The notes under the pieces: model-generated
Database searches by the model: none
What the model was told of the DNA's origin: nothing
Seen by the model: the letters and a program-made list of their open reading frames with translations, nothing else
DNA from: Streptomyces sp. SAI-135
Lineage (GTDB): Bacteria; Actinomycetota; Actinomycetes; Streptomycetales; Streptomycetaceae
Direction: 5' to 3'
Assembly: GCF_029893805.1 (NCBI RefSeq)
Contig: NZ_JARXYP010000002.1
Coordinates: forward strand, 5,704,001-5,768,000
Length of the DNA stretch: 64,000 nucleotides
Part shown: one piece after another, positions 53,563-61,949 of the stretch
Position numbering within the stretch: position 1 is the stretch's first letter
Layout of the letters: every line of letters begins with the position of its first letter
Position numbers and translations under genes: made by a program

Positions 53563-53578
53563 GTGACAGGTCTGTGAC
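53563..53578. promoter_or_regulatory. AfsQ1 binding box
   Basis: GTGAC (53563-53567), 6 bases, GTGAC (53574-53578) matches the GTnAC-n6-GTnAC site described for AfsQ1. It lies between the divergent afsQ1 and sigQ genes, 107 bp before the sigQ start. Confidence 0.82.
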
Positions 53579-53684
53579 AGTCGGCGGACACGGCCATGAA
53601 GGTGACAGGGCAATCTTTTCGGCACGGGCAAGGCAGCACCGCCCGAGAGACCGAACACCGGAAGTCCACGACGGGGGGCGCGAG

Positions 53685-54422
53685 ATGAACACGCTGCACG
53701 GCATCAGCACCAGCGCAGTGGTCACGCGGCTGCACGACGTGACCCGGGGTTCCGACAAGTCCGGTGCCGTGAGCGGGCGGGGGTGCGCTCGCGGCACCGG
53801 GCGTCAGCACACCGGGTACATGTCGGTGGTTGACACCATCACGGGGGAATCGCACGGGGGATCGTCGTACAGGGAGGGCTCGGGGGAGCGTCGTTCGCTG
53901 TCGGAGGCGGAGTTCACCGCCTACGTCCAGGAGCGCCGCGCCTCCCTGTACGCCACCGCCTACCACCTGACCGGGGACCGCTTCGAGGCCGAGGACCTGC
54001 TGCAGAGCGCGCTGTTCTCGACGTACAAGGCGTGGGACCGGATCAGTGACAAGGCCGCGGTCGGGGGCTACCTCCGCCGCACCATGACGAACCTGCACAT
54101 CAGCGCGTGGCGCCGCCGCAAGCTGAACGAATACCCGACCGAGGAACTGCCGGAGACGCCCGGCGACACGGACGCGATGCGCGGCACCGAACTGCGCGCG
54201 GTCCTGTGGCAGGCGCTCGCCCGGCTCCCCGAACTCCAGCGCACGATGCTGGTCCTGCGTTACTACGAGGGCCGCACCGACCCGGAGATCGCGGAGATCC
54301 TCGACATCAGTGTCGGCACGGTGAAGTCCAGCATCTGGCGGTCCCTGCGCCGCCTGCGCGAGGACGAGGTCCTCAGCTTCGGCCGTGACGAGGAGAACGC
54401 CTTCGGGGAGCTCGTCGCCTGA
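53685..54422 (+). CDS. sigQ: ECF-type sigma factor SigQ
   Basis: The 245-residue product has sigma region 2 (LYATAYHLTGDRFEAEDLLQSALFSTYKAWDRI, about 88-120) and region 4 (LPELQRTMLVLRYYEGRTDPEIAEILDISVGTVKSSIW, about 185-222), the SigE/SigQ-like small group. The first about 50 residues are a Ser/Gly-rich extension, so an internal start near residue 46 (MSVVDTIT) is possible. It is divergent from afsQ1, as in S. coelicolor, where AfsQ1 activates sigQ and SigQ opposes the AfsQ1 effect. Two terminators follow. Confidence 0.88.
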   Translation: MNTLHGISTSAVVTRLHDVTRGSDKSGAVSGRGCARGTGRQHTGYMSVVDTITGESHGGSSYREGSGERRSLSEAEFTAYVQERRASLYATAYHLTGDRFEAEDLLQSALFSTYKAWDRISDKAAVGGYLRRTMTNLHISAWRRRKLNEYPTEELPETPGDTDAMRGTELRAVLWQALARLPELQRTMLVLRYYEGRTDPEIAEILDISVGTVKSSIWRSLRRLREDEVLSFGRDEENAFGELVA

Positions 54423-54455
54423 GGGTGGGGGGAAAGCAAGGGAACGGGGGACCAG

Positions 54456-54481
54456 GGGTACCGGCTGGGGGGCCGGTACCC
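54456..54481 (+). terminator. terminator of sigQ, first hairpin
   Basis: GGGTACCGGC (54456-54465) pairs with GCCGGTACCC (54472-54481), 6-base loop, 33 bp after sigQ. Confidence 0.75.
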
Positions 54482-54520
54482 GTGGGGGGGGACCGACGGG
54501 GATCACGGGGGAGCACCGAG

Positions 54521-54561
54521 AAGCGGGACTGGAGGGCCGGGGGGTCCGTCCAGTCCCGCTT
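54521..54561. terminator. second, bidirectional terminator after sigQ
   Basis: AAGCGGGACTGGA (54521-54533) pairs perfectly with TCCAGTCCCGCTT (54549-54561) around a 15-base loop. It lies 10 bp beyond the end of the convergent lipoprotein gene and ends both units. Confidence 0.8.
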
Positions 54562-54571
54562 TCGTGTGTGC

Positions 54572-54829
54572 TCAGCGGATCTCCATCAGCCTCGCCCCGG
54601 AGGGCGTGTCACCGACGGCGATGGCCTCGGCGGGATCCCTGCCCTCGACGAGGTACGCGCCGGTCGTGCCCTCGGCGACGGCGACCTCGTCGTCGCCCGG
54701 GGTGGGCAGATAGTCGCGGTCCTCGTACGTCACCACCCCCGCGCAGGAGCCCGCGGCCTCGCCGCCCGACGAGCAGCCGAGAACCACCATCAGCGTCGCC
54801 ACCGTCATGACCAGCCGTGCCGTCGGCAT
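54572..54829 (-). CDS. small lipoprotein
   Basis: The 85-residue product has a lipobox (LMVVLGC, Cys near 19) and a mature part of about 67 residues with CAGVVTYEDRDYLPTPGDD, an extracellular lipid-anchored domain. It has the style of the Streptomyces DUF6281 group, but I cannot confirm it. ATG 54829 is used. It is convergent with sigQ and shares the terminator at 54521-54561. The function is unknown. Confidence 0.7.
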   Translation of the reverse strand: MPTARLVMTVATLMVVLGCSSGGEAAGSCAGVVTYEDRDYLPTPGDDEVAVAEGTTGAYLVEGRDPAEAIAVGDTPSGARLMEIR

Positions 54830-54889
54830 CGTTTCCCTTCCCGCAGTGACCGTTTTCCGGTCCTACGACGGAGAAGGAGCCGTTCGCGT

Positions 54890-55525
54890 TCAGGCCGCCG
54901 GTGTCGCCGCCGGTCTGCGGCCCGCCGCCGCGGCGGCGAGGCGGCCGAGCGCCTCGTCCTTGTCGCACGGGTGGGCGCCCAGCGCGGTCTGGCGGGCGAC
55001 GATCGAGCGTTCCCGGCGCATCAGCCGCCAGCCGCGCCGCAGCAGGAACGGCACGGACTTGCGGCCCTCGCGCAGATCCCGCAGGAACCGGCGCCGGAAC
55101 GTGCGCACCGGCCCCCGGCTCAGACACAGCGCGTCCGCCAGCACACCGAGTTCCCGGCAGCGGGTGACGATCTCGGCGGCGAAGATGCCCTCCGCGATGA
55201 ACAGCGGGGTCCGGCCCATCTCGACGGCCTCCTCGCCGGTGCGGGCGCTCAGCGAGAGGTCGTAGACCGGGATCTTCGTGCGCCCGGTGCGGCACAGATC
55301 GACGATCGCGGCCACCGCGGTGTCCGCGTCCCACGAGTCGGGGTGGTCCCAGTCGATGTCGGAGCTCCCCGCCACCAGCGGCAGCGTCGGGTCGTCGCCC
55401 TCCTTGTAGAAGTCGTCGAGCCTGAGGACCGGAAGACCGGAACGGGCCGAGAGAAGGGACTTGCCGGAGCCGGAGGGGCCGCAGAGCAGCACGACTCGCG
55501 TCGGTATGGGCGGTTGGGAACTCAC
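54890..55525 (-). CDS. uridine kinase-like P-loop kinase
   Basis: The about 211-residue protein has a P-loop (LLCGPSGSGKSLLSAR, about 11-26), LRLDDFYKEGDDPTLP with the acidic substrate residues of uridine kinases, IDWDHPDSWD, and AEGIFAAEIV. Uridine kinases phosphorylate uridine and cytidine. Compared with typical Udk it ends with a positively charged tail. GTG 55525 was chosen as the domain begins right after it. It fits the nucleoside salvage theme of the region but has no copy of the shared palindrome, so control may be separate. Confidence 0.78.
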   Translation of the reverse strand: MSSQPPIPTRVVLLCGPSGSGKSLLSARSGLPVLRLDDFYKEGDDPTLPLVAGSSDIDWDHPDSWDADTAVAAIVDLCRTGRTKIPVYDLSLSARTGEEAVEMGRTPLFIAEGIFAAEIVTRCRELGVLADALCLSRGPVRTFRRRFLRDLREGRKSVPFLLRRGWRLMRRERSIVARQTALGAHPCDKDEALGRLAAAAAGRRPAATPAA

Positions 55526-55654
55526 GGGACACCAGTGTGGGGCATTCACCTGCTGTTCATCGACCCCGCGGGTTGGCTTTGAAGCGCGCGTCACACGTCA
55601 ACTACCCTTCGTGTCGACACGCTTACCCAGTGCACGGAAAAGGTGGCAGAAACG

Positions 55655-56050
55655 ATGGCCCGACACGCGAACCCGACCGCCCAGCGCACGCTCACCGCTC
55701 TCGCCGCCGCGGGTGTCGCTCTCGGCGCAGGCGCCGGGGCGGCCGCCGCGGACTCCGAGCCGCTCGTCGACGTGCTGCACACCCGGCCCACCTCGCTCGG
55801 CAACATCGACCCCCAGGCCGGCCTGCGCTCCCTCACCGGCACGGTCGGCTACGTCACCGGCCCGGTCGCCGGCCTCAAGCCGAACCCGCTGGCGGGCACG
55901 GGCGTGGACCCGCTGGACAACGGGCTGGGGACCCAACTGGCGGATTTCCAGCCGCTGACCTCCCAGGCGGTGACCGGGCCGGTCGCGCAGGCCCAGTCGA
56001 TCGGGAGCATGCCGGTGGTGGGTCTGGTCACGGGCCTGACCGGCAACTGA
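55655..56050 (+). CDS. small secreted protein
   Basis: The 131-residue product has a signal peptide (TLTALAAAGVALGAGAGAAA, cleavage near AAADSE, about 34) and a mature part rich in Gly, Pro and Leu (HTRPTSLGNID, GLKPNPLAGTGVDPLDNGLG, VVGLVTGLTGN). AAGGTGG stands 9 bases before ATG 55655. It resembles the protein at 49181 in size and composition. It could be a wall protein; the function is unknown. A 19-bp perfect terminator follows. Confidence 0.75.
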   Translation: MARHANPTAQRTLTALAAAGVALGAGAGAAAADSEPLVDVLHTRPTSLGNIDPQAGLRSLTGTVGYVTGPVAGLKPNPLAGTGVDPLDNGLGTQLADFQPLTSQAVTGPVAQAQSIGSMPVVGLVTGLTGN

Positions 56051-56072
56051 GCCGGACCCGCGGCCCCTTCGG

Positions 56073-56118
56073 CACGGAGCCGCGCCTTCCCCGGACGGAG
56101 GGAAGGCGCGGCTCCGTG
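56073..56118. terminator. perfect 19-bp bidirectional terminator
   Basis: Bases 56073-56091 pair perfectly with 56100-56118 around an 8-base loop, between the convergent secreted-protein and short aldehyde dehydrogenase genes. Confidence 0.9.
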
Positions 56119-56134
56119 GTGTCGCGGCCCGGTG

Positions 56135-57022
56135 TCAGTACGCCGAGCCGGACGCGCCGAGCGACCCCGTCGGGTGCCACACGGTCTTCGTCTCCAGGAA
56201 CGCCGTCAACCGGTCGATGCCCGGCGTCGCCGTCCAGTCGTCCACAGGCTGTGGACGCAGGACCCGCTTCAGGTTGTCCGCCGCCGCGATCTCCAGCTCC
56301 TTCGCGAGGACCTCGTCCGCGCCCGCCAGATCGATCGCGTTGACGTCCTGGTGGGAGGCGAGCGGGGTCGCGATCTCCGCCGTACGGCCCGAGAGGACGT
56401 TGACCACGCCGCCCGGGACGTCCGAGGTGGCCAGGACCTCGCCCAGGGACAGCGCCGGGAGCGGGGACCTCTCGCTCGCCACCACGACCGCGGTGTTGCC
56501 CGTGGCGATCACCGGGGCGACGACGCTCACCAGGCCCAGGAACGACGACTCCTGGGGGGCCAGCACGGCCACCACGCCCGTCGGCTCGGGGGACGACAGG
56601 TTGAAGTACGGGCCCGCGACCGGGTTGCCGCCGCCGACCACCTGGGCGATCTTGTCGGTCCAGCCCGCGTACCAGACCCAGCGGTCGATCGTGGCCTCGA
56701 CCTGCTCGGCCGCCTTCGACTTCGACAGGCCCTCGGCGTCGGCCACCTCGTGGACGAACTGCGCCCTGCGGCCCTCCAGCATCTCCGCCACGCGGTAGAG
56801 GACCTGGCCGCGGTTGTACGCCGTCGCGCCGGCCCAGCCGCCGAACGCCTTGCGCGCGGCCACGACCGCGTCACGGGCGTCCTTGCGGCTCGACTGCGGT
56901 GCGTTCGCCAGCCACTTGCCCTTGGAGTCCGTCACCTCGTACACCCGGCCGCTCTCGGAACGCGGGAACTTCCCGCCGACGTACAGCTTGTAGGTCTTGA
57001 GCACGGAAAGTCGGTCAGACAT
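56135..57022 (-). CDS. short aldehyde dehydrogenase-like protein lacking the catalytic domain
   Basis: The 295-residue product matches the NAD-binding half of aldehyde dehydrogenases (YKLYVGGKFPRSESGRVYEV, GVVAVLAPQESSFLGLVSVV, VIATGNTAVVVASE, LSGRTAEIATPLASHQDVNAI), then ends with about 65 residues of different sequence. The catalytic domain with the nucleophile Cys, present in the upstream full-length enzyme, is absent. It overlaps the end of that gene by 8 bp, so both are made together; it may be a regulatory or structural partner. It is the last gene of the deoC operon. Confidence 0.82.
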   Translation of the reverse strand: MSDRLSVLKTYKLYVGGKFPRSESGRVYEVTDSKGKWLANAPQSSRKDARDAVVAARKAFGGWAGATAYNRGQVLYRVAEMLEGRRAQFVHEVADAEGLSKSKAAEQVEATIDRWVWYAGWTDKIAQVVGGGNPVAGPYFNLSSPEPTGVVAVLAPQESSFLGLVSVVAPVIATGNTAVVVASERSPLPALSLGEVLATSDVPGGVVNVLSGRTAEIATPLASHQDVNAIDLAGADEVLAKELEIAAADNLKRVLRPQPVDDWTATPGIDRLTAFLETKTVWHPTGSLGASGSAY

Positions 57023-58457
57023 CGAGGTACGCCTCCAGGCCGTGGCGGCCGCCCTCGCGGCCGAAGCCCGACTCCTTGTACCCGCCGAACGGCGAGGTCG
57101 GGTCGAACTTGTTGAACGTGTTGGACCAGACGACCCCGGCCCGGAGCTTGTTGGCCACGGCCAGGATCCGCGAGCCCTTCTCCGTCCAGATGCCCGCCGA
57201 CAGGCCGTACTGCGTGTTGTTCGCCTTGGCGACCGCCTCGTCCGGGGTGCGGAAGGTGAGGACCGACAGCACCGGGCCGAAGATCTCGTCGCGGGCGATG
57301 GTGTGCGCCTGGGTGACGTTCGTGAAGAGCGTCGGGGCGAACCAGTAGCCGGAGGAGGGCAGTTCGCACTCCGGGGACCAGGGCTCGGCACCCTCGGCGG
57401 TGCCCTTGTCGACGAGCGAGGTGATCCGCGCGAGCTGTTCGGCGGAGTTGATCGCGCCGATGTCGGTGTTCTTGTCGAGCGGGTCACCGAGGCGCAGGGT
57501 GGACAGCCGGCGCTTGAGCGAGTCCAGCAGCTCGTCCTGGATCGACTCCTGGACCAGCAGCCGGGAGCCCGCGCAGCAGACCTGGCCCTGGTTGAAGAAG
57601 ATGCCGTTGACGATCCCCTCGACGGCCTGGTCGATCGGGGCGTCGTCGAAGACGATGTTGGCGCCCTTGCCGCCCAGTTCGAGGGTGAGCTTCTTGCGGG
57701 TGCCGGCGACCGTGCGCGCGATCTCCTTGCCGACGGCGGTGGAGCCGGTGAAGGCCACCTTGTTCACGTCCGGGTGCGCGACGAGCGCGGCGCCCGTGTC
57801 GCCGTAGCCCGGAAGGATGTTGACGACACCCCTGGGCAGGCCGGCCTGGCGGCAGACGTCCGCGAAGAAGAGCGCGGACAGGGGGGTCGTCTCGGCGGGC
57901 TTGAGCACGACCGTGTTGCCGGTGGCGAGCGCGGGCGCGATCTTCCACGCCAGCATCAGCAGCGGGAAGTTCCACGGGATGACCTGGCCGGCCACGCCGA
58001 GGGGCCGGGGAGCGCTGCCGAAGCCCGCGTGCTCCAGCTTGTCCGCCCAGCCCGCGTAGTAGAAGAAGTGCGCGGCGACCAGCGGGAGGTCGGCGTCGCG
58101 GGTCTCCTTGATCGGCTTGCCGTTGTCCAGGGTCTCCAGGACGGCGAGCTCGCGGCTGCGCTCCTGGATGATCCGGGCGATCCGGAACAGGTACTTGGCG
58201 CGCTCGGAGCCGGGCAGCGCCGACCACTTCTCGAAGGCCCTGCGGGCGGCCGCGACCGCGCGGTCCACGTCCGCCCCGCCCGCCTGGGCGACCTCGGACA
58301 GGACCTCCTCGGTGGACGGGGAGACGGTCTTGAAGACCTTGCCGTCCGCCGCCTCCACGAACTCGCCGTCGATGAACAGGCCGTAGGAGGGGGCGATGTC
58401 GACGACCGAACGGGATTCCGGCGCCGGTGCGTACTCGAATGCGGATGCAGATGCCAT
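57015..58457 (-). CDS. aldehyde dehydrogenase
   Basis: The 480-residue enzyme has the complete aldehyde dehydrogenase fold: PWNFPLLMLAWKIAPALA, FTGSTAVGKEI, LELGGKGANIVF (catalytic Glu), NQGQVCCAGSRL (catalytic Cys) and DEIFGPVLSVL. It starts 5 bp after deoC, so it likely oxidises the acetaldehyde released by deoxyribose-5-phosphate cleavage to acetate. The shared palindrome before deoC should control it too. It overlaps the short ALDH-like gene by 8 bp. Confidence 0.9.
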   Translation of the reverse strand: MASASAFEYAPAPESRSVVDIAPSYGLFIDGEFVEAADGKVFKTVSPSTEEVLSEVAQAGGADVDRAVAAARRAFEKWSALPGSERAKYLFRIARIIQERSRELAVLETLDNGKPIKETRDADLPLVAAHFFYYAGWADKLEHAGFGSAPRPLGVAGQVIPWNFPLLMLAWKIAPALATGNTVVLKPAETTPLSALFFADVCRQAGLPRGVVNILPGYGDTGAALVAHPDVNKVAFTGSTAVGKEIARTVAGTRKKLTLELGGKGANIVFDDAPIDQAVEGIVNGIFFNQGQVCCAGSRLLVQESIQDELLDSLKRRLSTLRLGDPLDKNTDIGAINSAEQLARITSLVDKGTAEGAEPWSPECELPSSGYWFAPTLFTNVTQAHTIARDEIFGPVLSVLTFRTPDEAVAKANNTQYGLSAGIWTEKGSRILAVANKLRAGVVWSNTFNKFDPTSPFGGYKESGFGREGGRHGLEAYLDV

Positions 58458-58462
58458 GGTGA

Positions 58463-59422
58463 TCAGTCCACCGTCACGTAGTCGGGGCCGGAGTAGCGGC
58501 CGGTGGCCAGCTTCTGACGCTGCATCAGCAGGTCGTTCAGGAGCGAGGAGGCGCCGAAGCGGAACCAGTGGTTGTCCAGCCAGTCCTCGCCGACGGTCTC
58601 GTTGACCAGGACGAGAAACTTGATCGCGTCCTTGGTCGTACGGATGCCGCCGGCCGGCTTCACACCCACCTGGACGCCGGTCTGCGCACGGAAGTCGCGC
58701 ACCGCCTCCAGCATCAGCAGGGTGTTCGCCGGGGTGGCGTTGACCGCGACCTTGCCGGTGGACGTCTTGATGAAGTCCGCCCCGGCCAGCATGCCGAGCC
58801 AGCTCGCCCGGCGGATGTTGTCGTACGTCGACAGCTCGCCGGTCTCGAAGATGACCTTGAGCCGGGCGGCCGTGCCGCAGACCTCGCGCACGGCCACGAT
58901 CTCGTCGTACACCTTCAGGTACTTGCCCGCGAGGAACGCGCCGCGGTCGATGACCATGTCGACCTCGTCGGCACCGGCGGCCACGGCGTCGCGCACGTCG
59001 GCCAGCTTCACGTCCAGGGCGGCGCGGCCGGCCGGGAACGCGGTGGCGACCGAGGCGACCTTCACGCCGGAACCGGCGACGGCCTCCTTGGCGACGGCCA
59101 CCATGTCGGGATAGACGCAGACCGCCGCCGTGGCGGGGGTCGTCCGGTCGGTCGGGTCGGGGCGGACCGCCTTGGCGCCGAGCGCCCGGACCTTGCCCGG
59201 GGTGTCCGCGCCTTCCAGCGTCGTCAGGTCGACCATCGAGATGGCGAGGTCGATGGCGTACGCCTTCGCGGTGGTCTTGATGGAACGCGTACCGAGGGAG
59301 GCGGCACGCGCCTCCAGGCCGACCGCGTCCACGCCGGGCAGCCCGTGAAGGAACCGGCGCAGCGTGCTGTCGGACGCGGTCACGTCCGTGAGCGGGTGTG
59401 CGGCTGATGCAGTGGTGGGCAT
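58463..59422 (-). CDS. deoC: deoxyribose-phosphate aldolase
   Basis: The 319-residue enzyme splits 2-deoxyribose-5-phosphate to acetaldehyde and glyceraldehyde-3-phosphate. The Schiff-base Lys region DFIKTSTGK and EVDMVIDRGAFL, KPAGGIRTTKDA are present. ATG 59422 follows the shared palindrome by 19 bp; GTG 59428 is an alternative. It heads the operon deoC, aldehyde dehydrogenase, short ALDH-like gene, and uses the deoxyribose phosphate made from thymidine and purine deoxynucleosides. Confidence 0.93.
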   Translation of the reverse strand: MPTTASAAHPLTDVTASDSTLRRFLHGLPGVDAVGLEARAASLGTRSIKTTAKAYAIDLAISMVDLTTLEGADTPGKVRALGAKAVRPDPTDRTTPATAAVCVYPDMVAVAKEAVAGSGVKVASVATAFPAGRAALDVKLADVRDAVAAGADEVDMVIDRGAFLAGKYLKVYDEIVAVREVCGTAARLKVIFETGELSTYDNIRRASWLGMLAGADFIKTSTGKVAVNATPANTLLMLEAVRDFRAQTGVQVGVKPAGGIRTTKDAIKFLVLVNETVGEDWLDNHWFRFGASSLLNDLLMQRQKLATGRYSGPDYVTVD

Positions 59423-59441
59423 GGTCACCAGACGAGCATAT

Positions 59442-59453
59442 CTACGCGCGTAG
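59442..59453 (-). promoter_or_regulatory. nucleoside-regulon palindrome (deoC)
   Basis: A perfect CTACGCGCGTAG lies 19 bp before the deoC start. Read on the minus strand its TAG end starts TAGATAT, a good -10 sequence. Confidence 0.8.
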
Positions 59454-59532
59454 CGGCTGTACACCCCGGAGACCGGGTTCTGAGGGCACCCGCACACGGG
59501 CAGGGAGCCGGACGGCGCTTAGGATCGGCCTC

Positions 59533-60204
59533 ATGACGACCGCACCCCCCGAGTCCAGGGACCGCATCTACCGCTCACCCATGGCGCTGATCGGCGGGTT
59601 CCTGCTCCTCGTCATCATCGGCTGGCTCGGCATCGACGCCGTCTTCTCCGGATCCGGCGACACGCCCTGGCTGGCCCTCGCCGTTCTGATCCTCCTCGTG
59701 CCGCTGGTGATCGCCTTCACCCTGCGGCCCGCCGTCTTCGCGAACGACGACCGGCTGCGCATCCGCAACCCCTTCCGCGTGATCGTCGTGCCGTGGGGCC
59801 AGGTCGAGATGTTCCGCTCCGGCTACTCCAACGAGGTGTTCGTCAAGTCCGGCACCAAGTACCAGCTGTGGTCGATCCCGGTCTCCCTGCGCGGCCGCAA
59901 GAAGGCGGCGCGCCAGACGGCCCGGCAGGCGGCCCGGCCCTCCGACGCCCGCGGCTCCACCAGGGGCCTCGGCCTGTTCGGCGGCGGGATGCAGGCGGAC
60001 GGCCTCGGCGGTCGTACGCCCGTCCCGGAGGGGCCGACCCGGGCCGAGACCGACAAGATCATGGACGAACTGCGCGAGCTGCTGGAGGCCCGGGGGAAGG
60101 CGAAGGGCTCCCAGGGCGAGGTCTCGGTGCGGTGGGCCTACGAGATCGTGGGGCCGGCGGTGGCCGGGGCGGTGCTGCTGGCGATCCTCGCGGCTGTGGG
60201 GTGA
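59533..60204 (+). CDS. PH-domain membrane protein
   Basis: The 223-residue product has two N-terminal membrane helices (IGGFLLLVIIGWLGIDAVF, PWLALAVLILLVPLVIAF), a bacterial PH-like domain (LRIRNPFRVIVVPWGQVEMFRSGYSNEVFVKS), a basic linker, and a C-terminal helix. This layout is common in actinobacteria; the function is unknown. ATG 59533 is divergent from deoC, and the gap holds the shared palindrome. Confidence 0.8.
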   Translation: MTTAPPESRDRIYRSPMALIGGFLLLVIIGWLGIDAVFSGSGDTPWLALAVLILLVPLVIAFTLRPAVFANDDRLRIRNPFRVIVVPWGQVEMFRSGYSNEVFVKSGTKYQLWSIPVSLRGRKKAARQTARQAARPSDARGSTRGLGLFGGGMQADGLGGRTPVPEGPTRAETDKIMDELRELLEARGKAKGSQGEVSVRWAYEIVGPAVAGAVLLAILAAVG

Positions 60205-60254
60205 CGGCTTCCGGGGTGCCGTGCGGAGCCGTGGGATGAGCCGGGCGGGCGGCG

Positions 60255-60280
60255 GCCGCCGCTGACTGCTCAGCGACGGC
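60255..60280. terminator. imperfect stem-loop terminator
   Basis: GCCGCCGCTGA (60255-60265) pairs with TCAGCGACGGC (60270-60280) with one mismatch and a 4-base loop, between the convergent PH-domain and phosphomutase genes. Confidence 0.6.
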
Positions 60281-60317
60281 CGTTCCGGGCGGGCTCAGCG
60301 GCGGACCGGCCCCGGGA

Positions 60318-61949
60318 TCAGATGCCCGCCGCCGCCGACAGGTCGCGCTTGATCGCGGTCAGCAGTTCGGTCGCCTTGGTGCGGGCCGCCGGGAGGCCGG
60401 CGTGGGTGGCCACCGGGACGACCACCTCCAGGTAGCACTTCAGCTTGGGCTCGGTGCCGCTCGGGCGGACGACGACCCGGGCGCCGTCCAGCGTGTAGCG
60501 AAGGCCGTCGGTGGGCGGGAGCCTGTCCGTGCCCTGCGTGAGGTCCTCGGCCCTGGTGATCGCGAGGCCCGCGAGCTCGGTCGGCGGGTGTTCGCGGAGC
60601 TGCTTCATCGCCCGGGCGATGACCGACAGGTCCTCCACGCGGACGGAGAGCTGGTCCGTGGCGTGCAGGCCGTGCGTCACGGCGAGGTCGTCGAGGAGGT
60701 CGGGCAGCGTGCGGTTCTGCTCCTTCAGCTCGGAGGCGAGCTCCGTGATGAGGAGGGCCGCGGTGATGCCGTCCTTGTCCCGTACGCCCTCGGGGTCCAC
60801 GCAGTAGCCGAGGGCCTCCTCGTAGCCGTAGCGCAGCCCCTCCACGCGGGCGATCCACTTGAAGCCGGTGAGGGTCTCCTCGTAGGGCAGGCCCGCCTTC
60901 TCGGCGATCCGGCCGAGGAGGGAGGAGGAGACGATCGACTCGGCGAAGGTGCCGCGCGCTCCGCGGGCCACCAGGTGGGCGGCGAGCAGCGAACCGACCT
61001 CGTCGCCCCTGAGCATGCGCCAGGAGCCGTCGTCCTTCACGGCCACCGCGCAGCGGTCCGCGTCCGGGTCGTTCGCGATGATCAGGTCCGGGTCCGTCTC
61101 CCTCGCCTTCGCGAAGGCGAGGTCCATGGCGCCGGGCTCCTCCGGGTTGGGGAAGGCGACGGTGGGGAACTCCGGGTCGGGCTCGGCCTGCTCGGCGACG
61201 AGCTCCGGGGCGGGGAAGCCGGCCCGTGCGAACGCGGCGAGGAGGGTGTCCTTGCCGACTCCGTGCATCGCCGTGTAGACGGTGCGGGCGGTGCGGGCGG
61301 AGTTCTCGGCGAGTACGGCGTCCGTGCGGGCGAGGTAGGCGTCCAGGACGCTGTCGTCGAGGGTCTGCCAGCCGGCGTCGGGGCGCGGCACGTCGTGCAG
61401 GGAGGCGATCGCGGCGATCTCCGCGGCGATCTCCGCGTCGGCGGGCGGGACGATCTGGGAGCCGTCGCCGAGGTAGACCTTGTAGCCGTTGTCGCGGGGC
61501 GGGTTGTGGCTGGCGGTGACCTCCACCCCGGCCACGGCGCCGAGGTGCCTTATGGCGTACGCGAGGACCGGGGTGGGCAGGGGGCGGGGAAGGACGGCCG
61601 CCTTCAGGCCGGCGCCGGTCATCACGGCCGCGGTGTCCTTCGCGAAGTCCTCGGACTTGTGGCGGGCGTCGTAGCCGATGACCACGAGACCGTCGGTGCT
61701 GCCGTGCTTCTTGAGGTACGCGGCGAGGCCGGCGGCGGCCCGGATGACGACCGCGCGGTTCATGCGCATGGGGCCCGCGCCGAGTTCGCCGCGGAGACCT
61801 GCGGTGCCGAACTGGAGCGTGCCGCTGAAGCGGGCGGTGAGTTCGGTGACGTCTCCGGCCTCGATGAGCCGCGCGAGCTCGTCGCGGGTGTCCGGGTCGG
61901 GGTCCTCGGCGAGCCAGGTCGTGGCCCGGGCGGTGAGGTCGTCTCGCAC
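60318..61949 (-). CDS. phosphohexomutase-family enzyme, probable phosphopentomutase (PGM2-like)
   Basis: The 543-residue protein has all alpha-D-phosphohexomutase motifs: the phosphoserine loop TASHNPPRDNGYKVY, the metal loop NDPDADRCAVAV, the sugar-binding YEEALGYCVD and the phosphate-binding RPSGTEPKLK. The GFKWIARVEGLRYGYEEALG form resembles PGM2-type enzymes that act on pentose phosphates. Next to PNP, deoC and the thymidine phosphorylase operon, it would convert (deoxy)ribose-1-phosphate to the 5-phosphate. It is often annotated phosphomannomutase. It starts at GTG 61949, 327 bp downstream of the PNP stop. Confidence 0.85.
   Translation of the reverse strand: MRDDLTARATTWLAEDPDPDTRDELARLIEAGDVTELTARFSGTLQFGTAGLRGELGAGPMRMNRAVVIRAAAGLAAYLKKHGSTDGLVVIGYDARHKSEDFAKDTAAVMTGAGLKAAVLPRPLPTPVLAYAIRHLGAVAGVEVTASHNPPRDNGYKVYLGDGSQIVPPADAEIAAEIAAIASLHDVPRPDAGWQTLDDSVLDAYLARTDAVLAENSARTARTVYTAMHGVGKDTLLAAFARAGFPAPELVAEQAEPDPEFPTVAFPNPEEPGAMDLAFAKARETDPDLIIANDPDADRCAVAVKDDGSWRMLRGDEVGSLLAAHLVARGARGTFAESIVSSSLLGRIAEKAGLPYEETLTGFKWIARVEGLRYGYEEALGYCVDPEGVRDKDGITAALLITELASELKEQNRTLPDLLDDLAVTHGLHATDQLSVRVEDLSVIARAMKQLREHPPTELAGLAITRAEDLTQGTDRLPPTDGLRYTLDGARVVVRPSGTEPKLKCYLEVVVPVATHAGLPAARTKATELLTAIKRDLSAAAGI

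Noticed and set aside
56135..57022. Short ALDH as frameshifted full-length gene
   Set aside because: The frame ends cleanly, followed at once by a strong terminator, with no trace of a catalytic domain in another frame.
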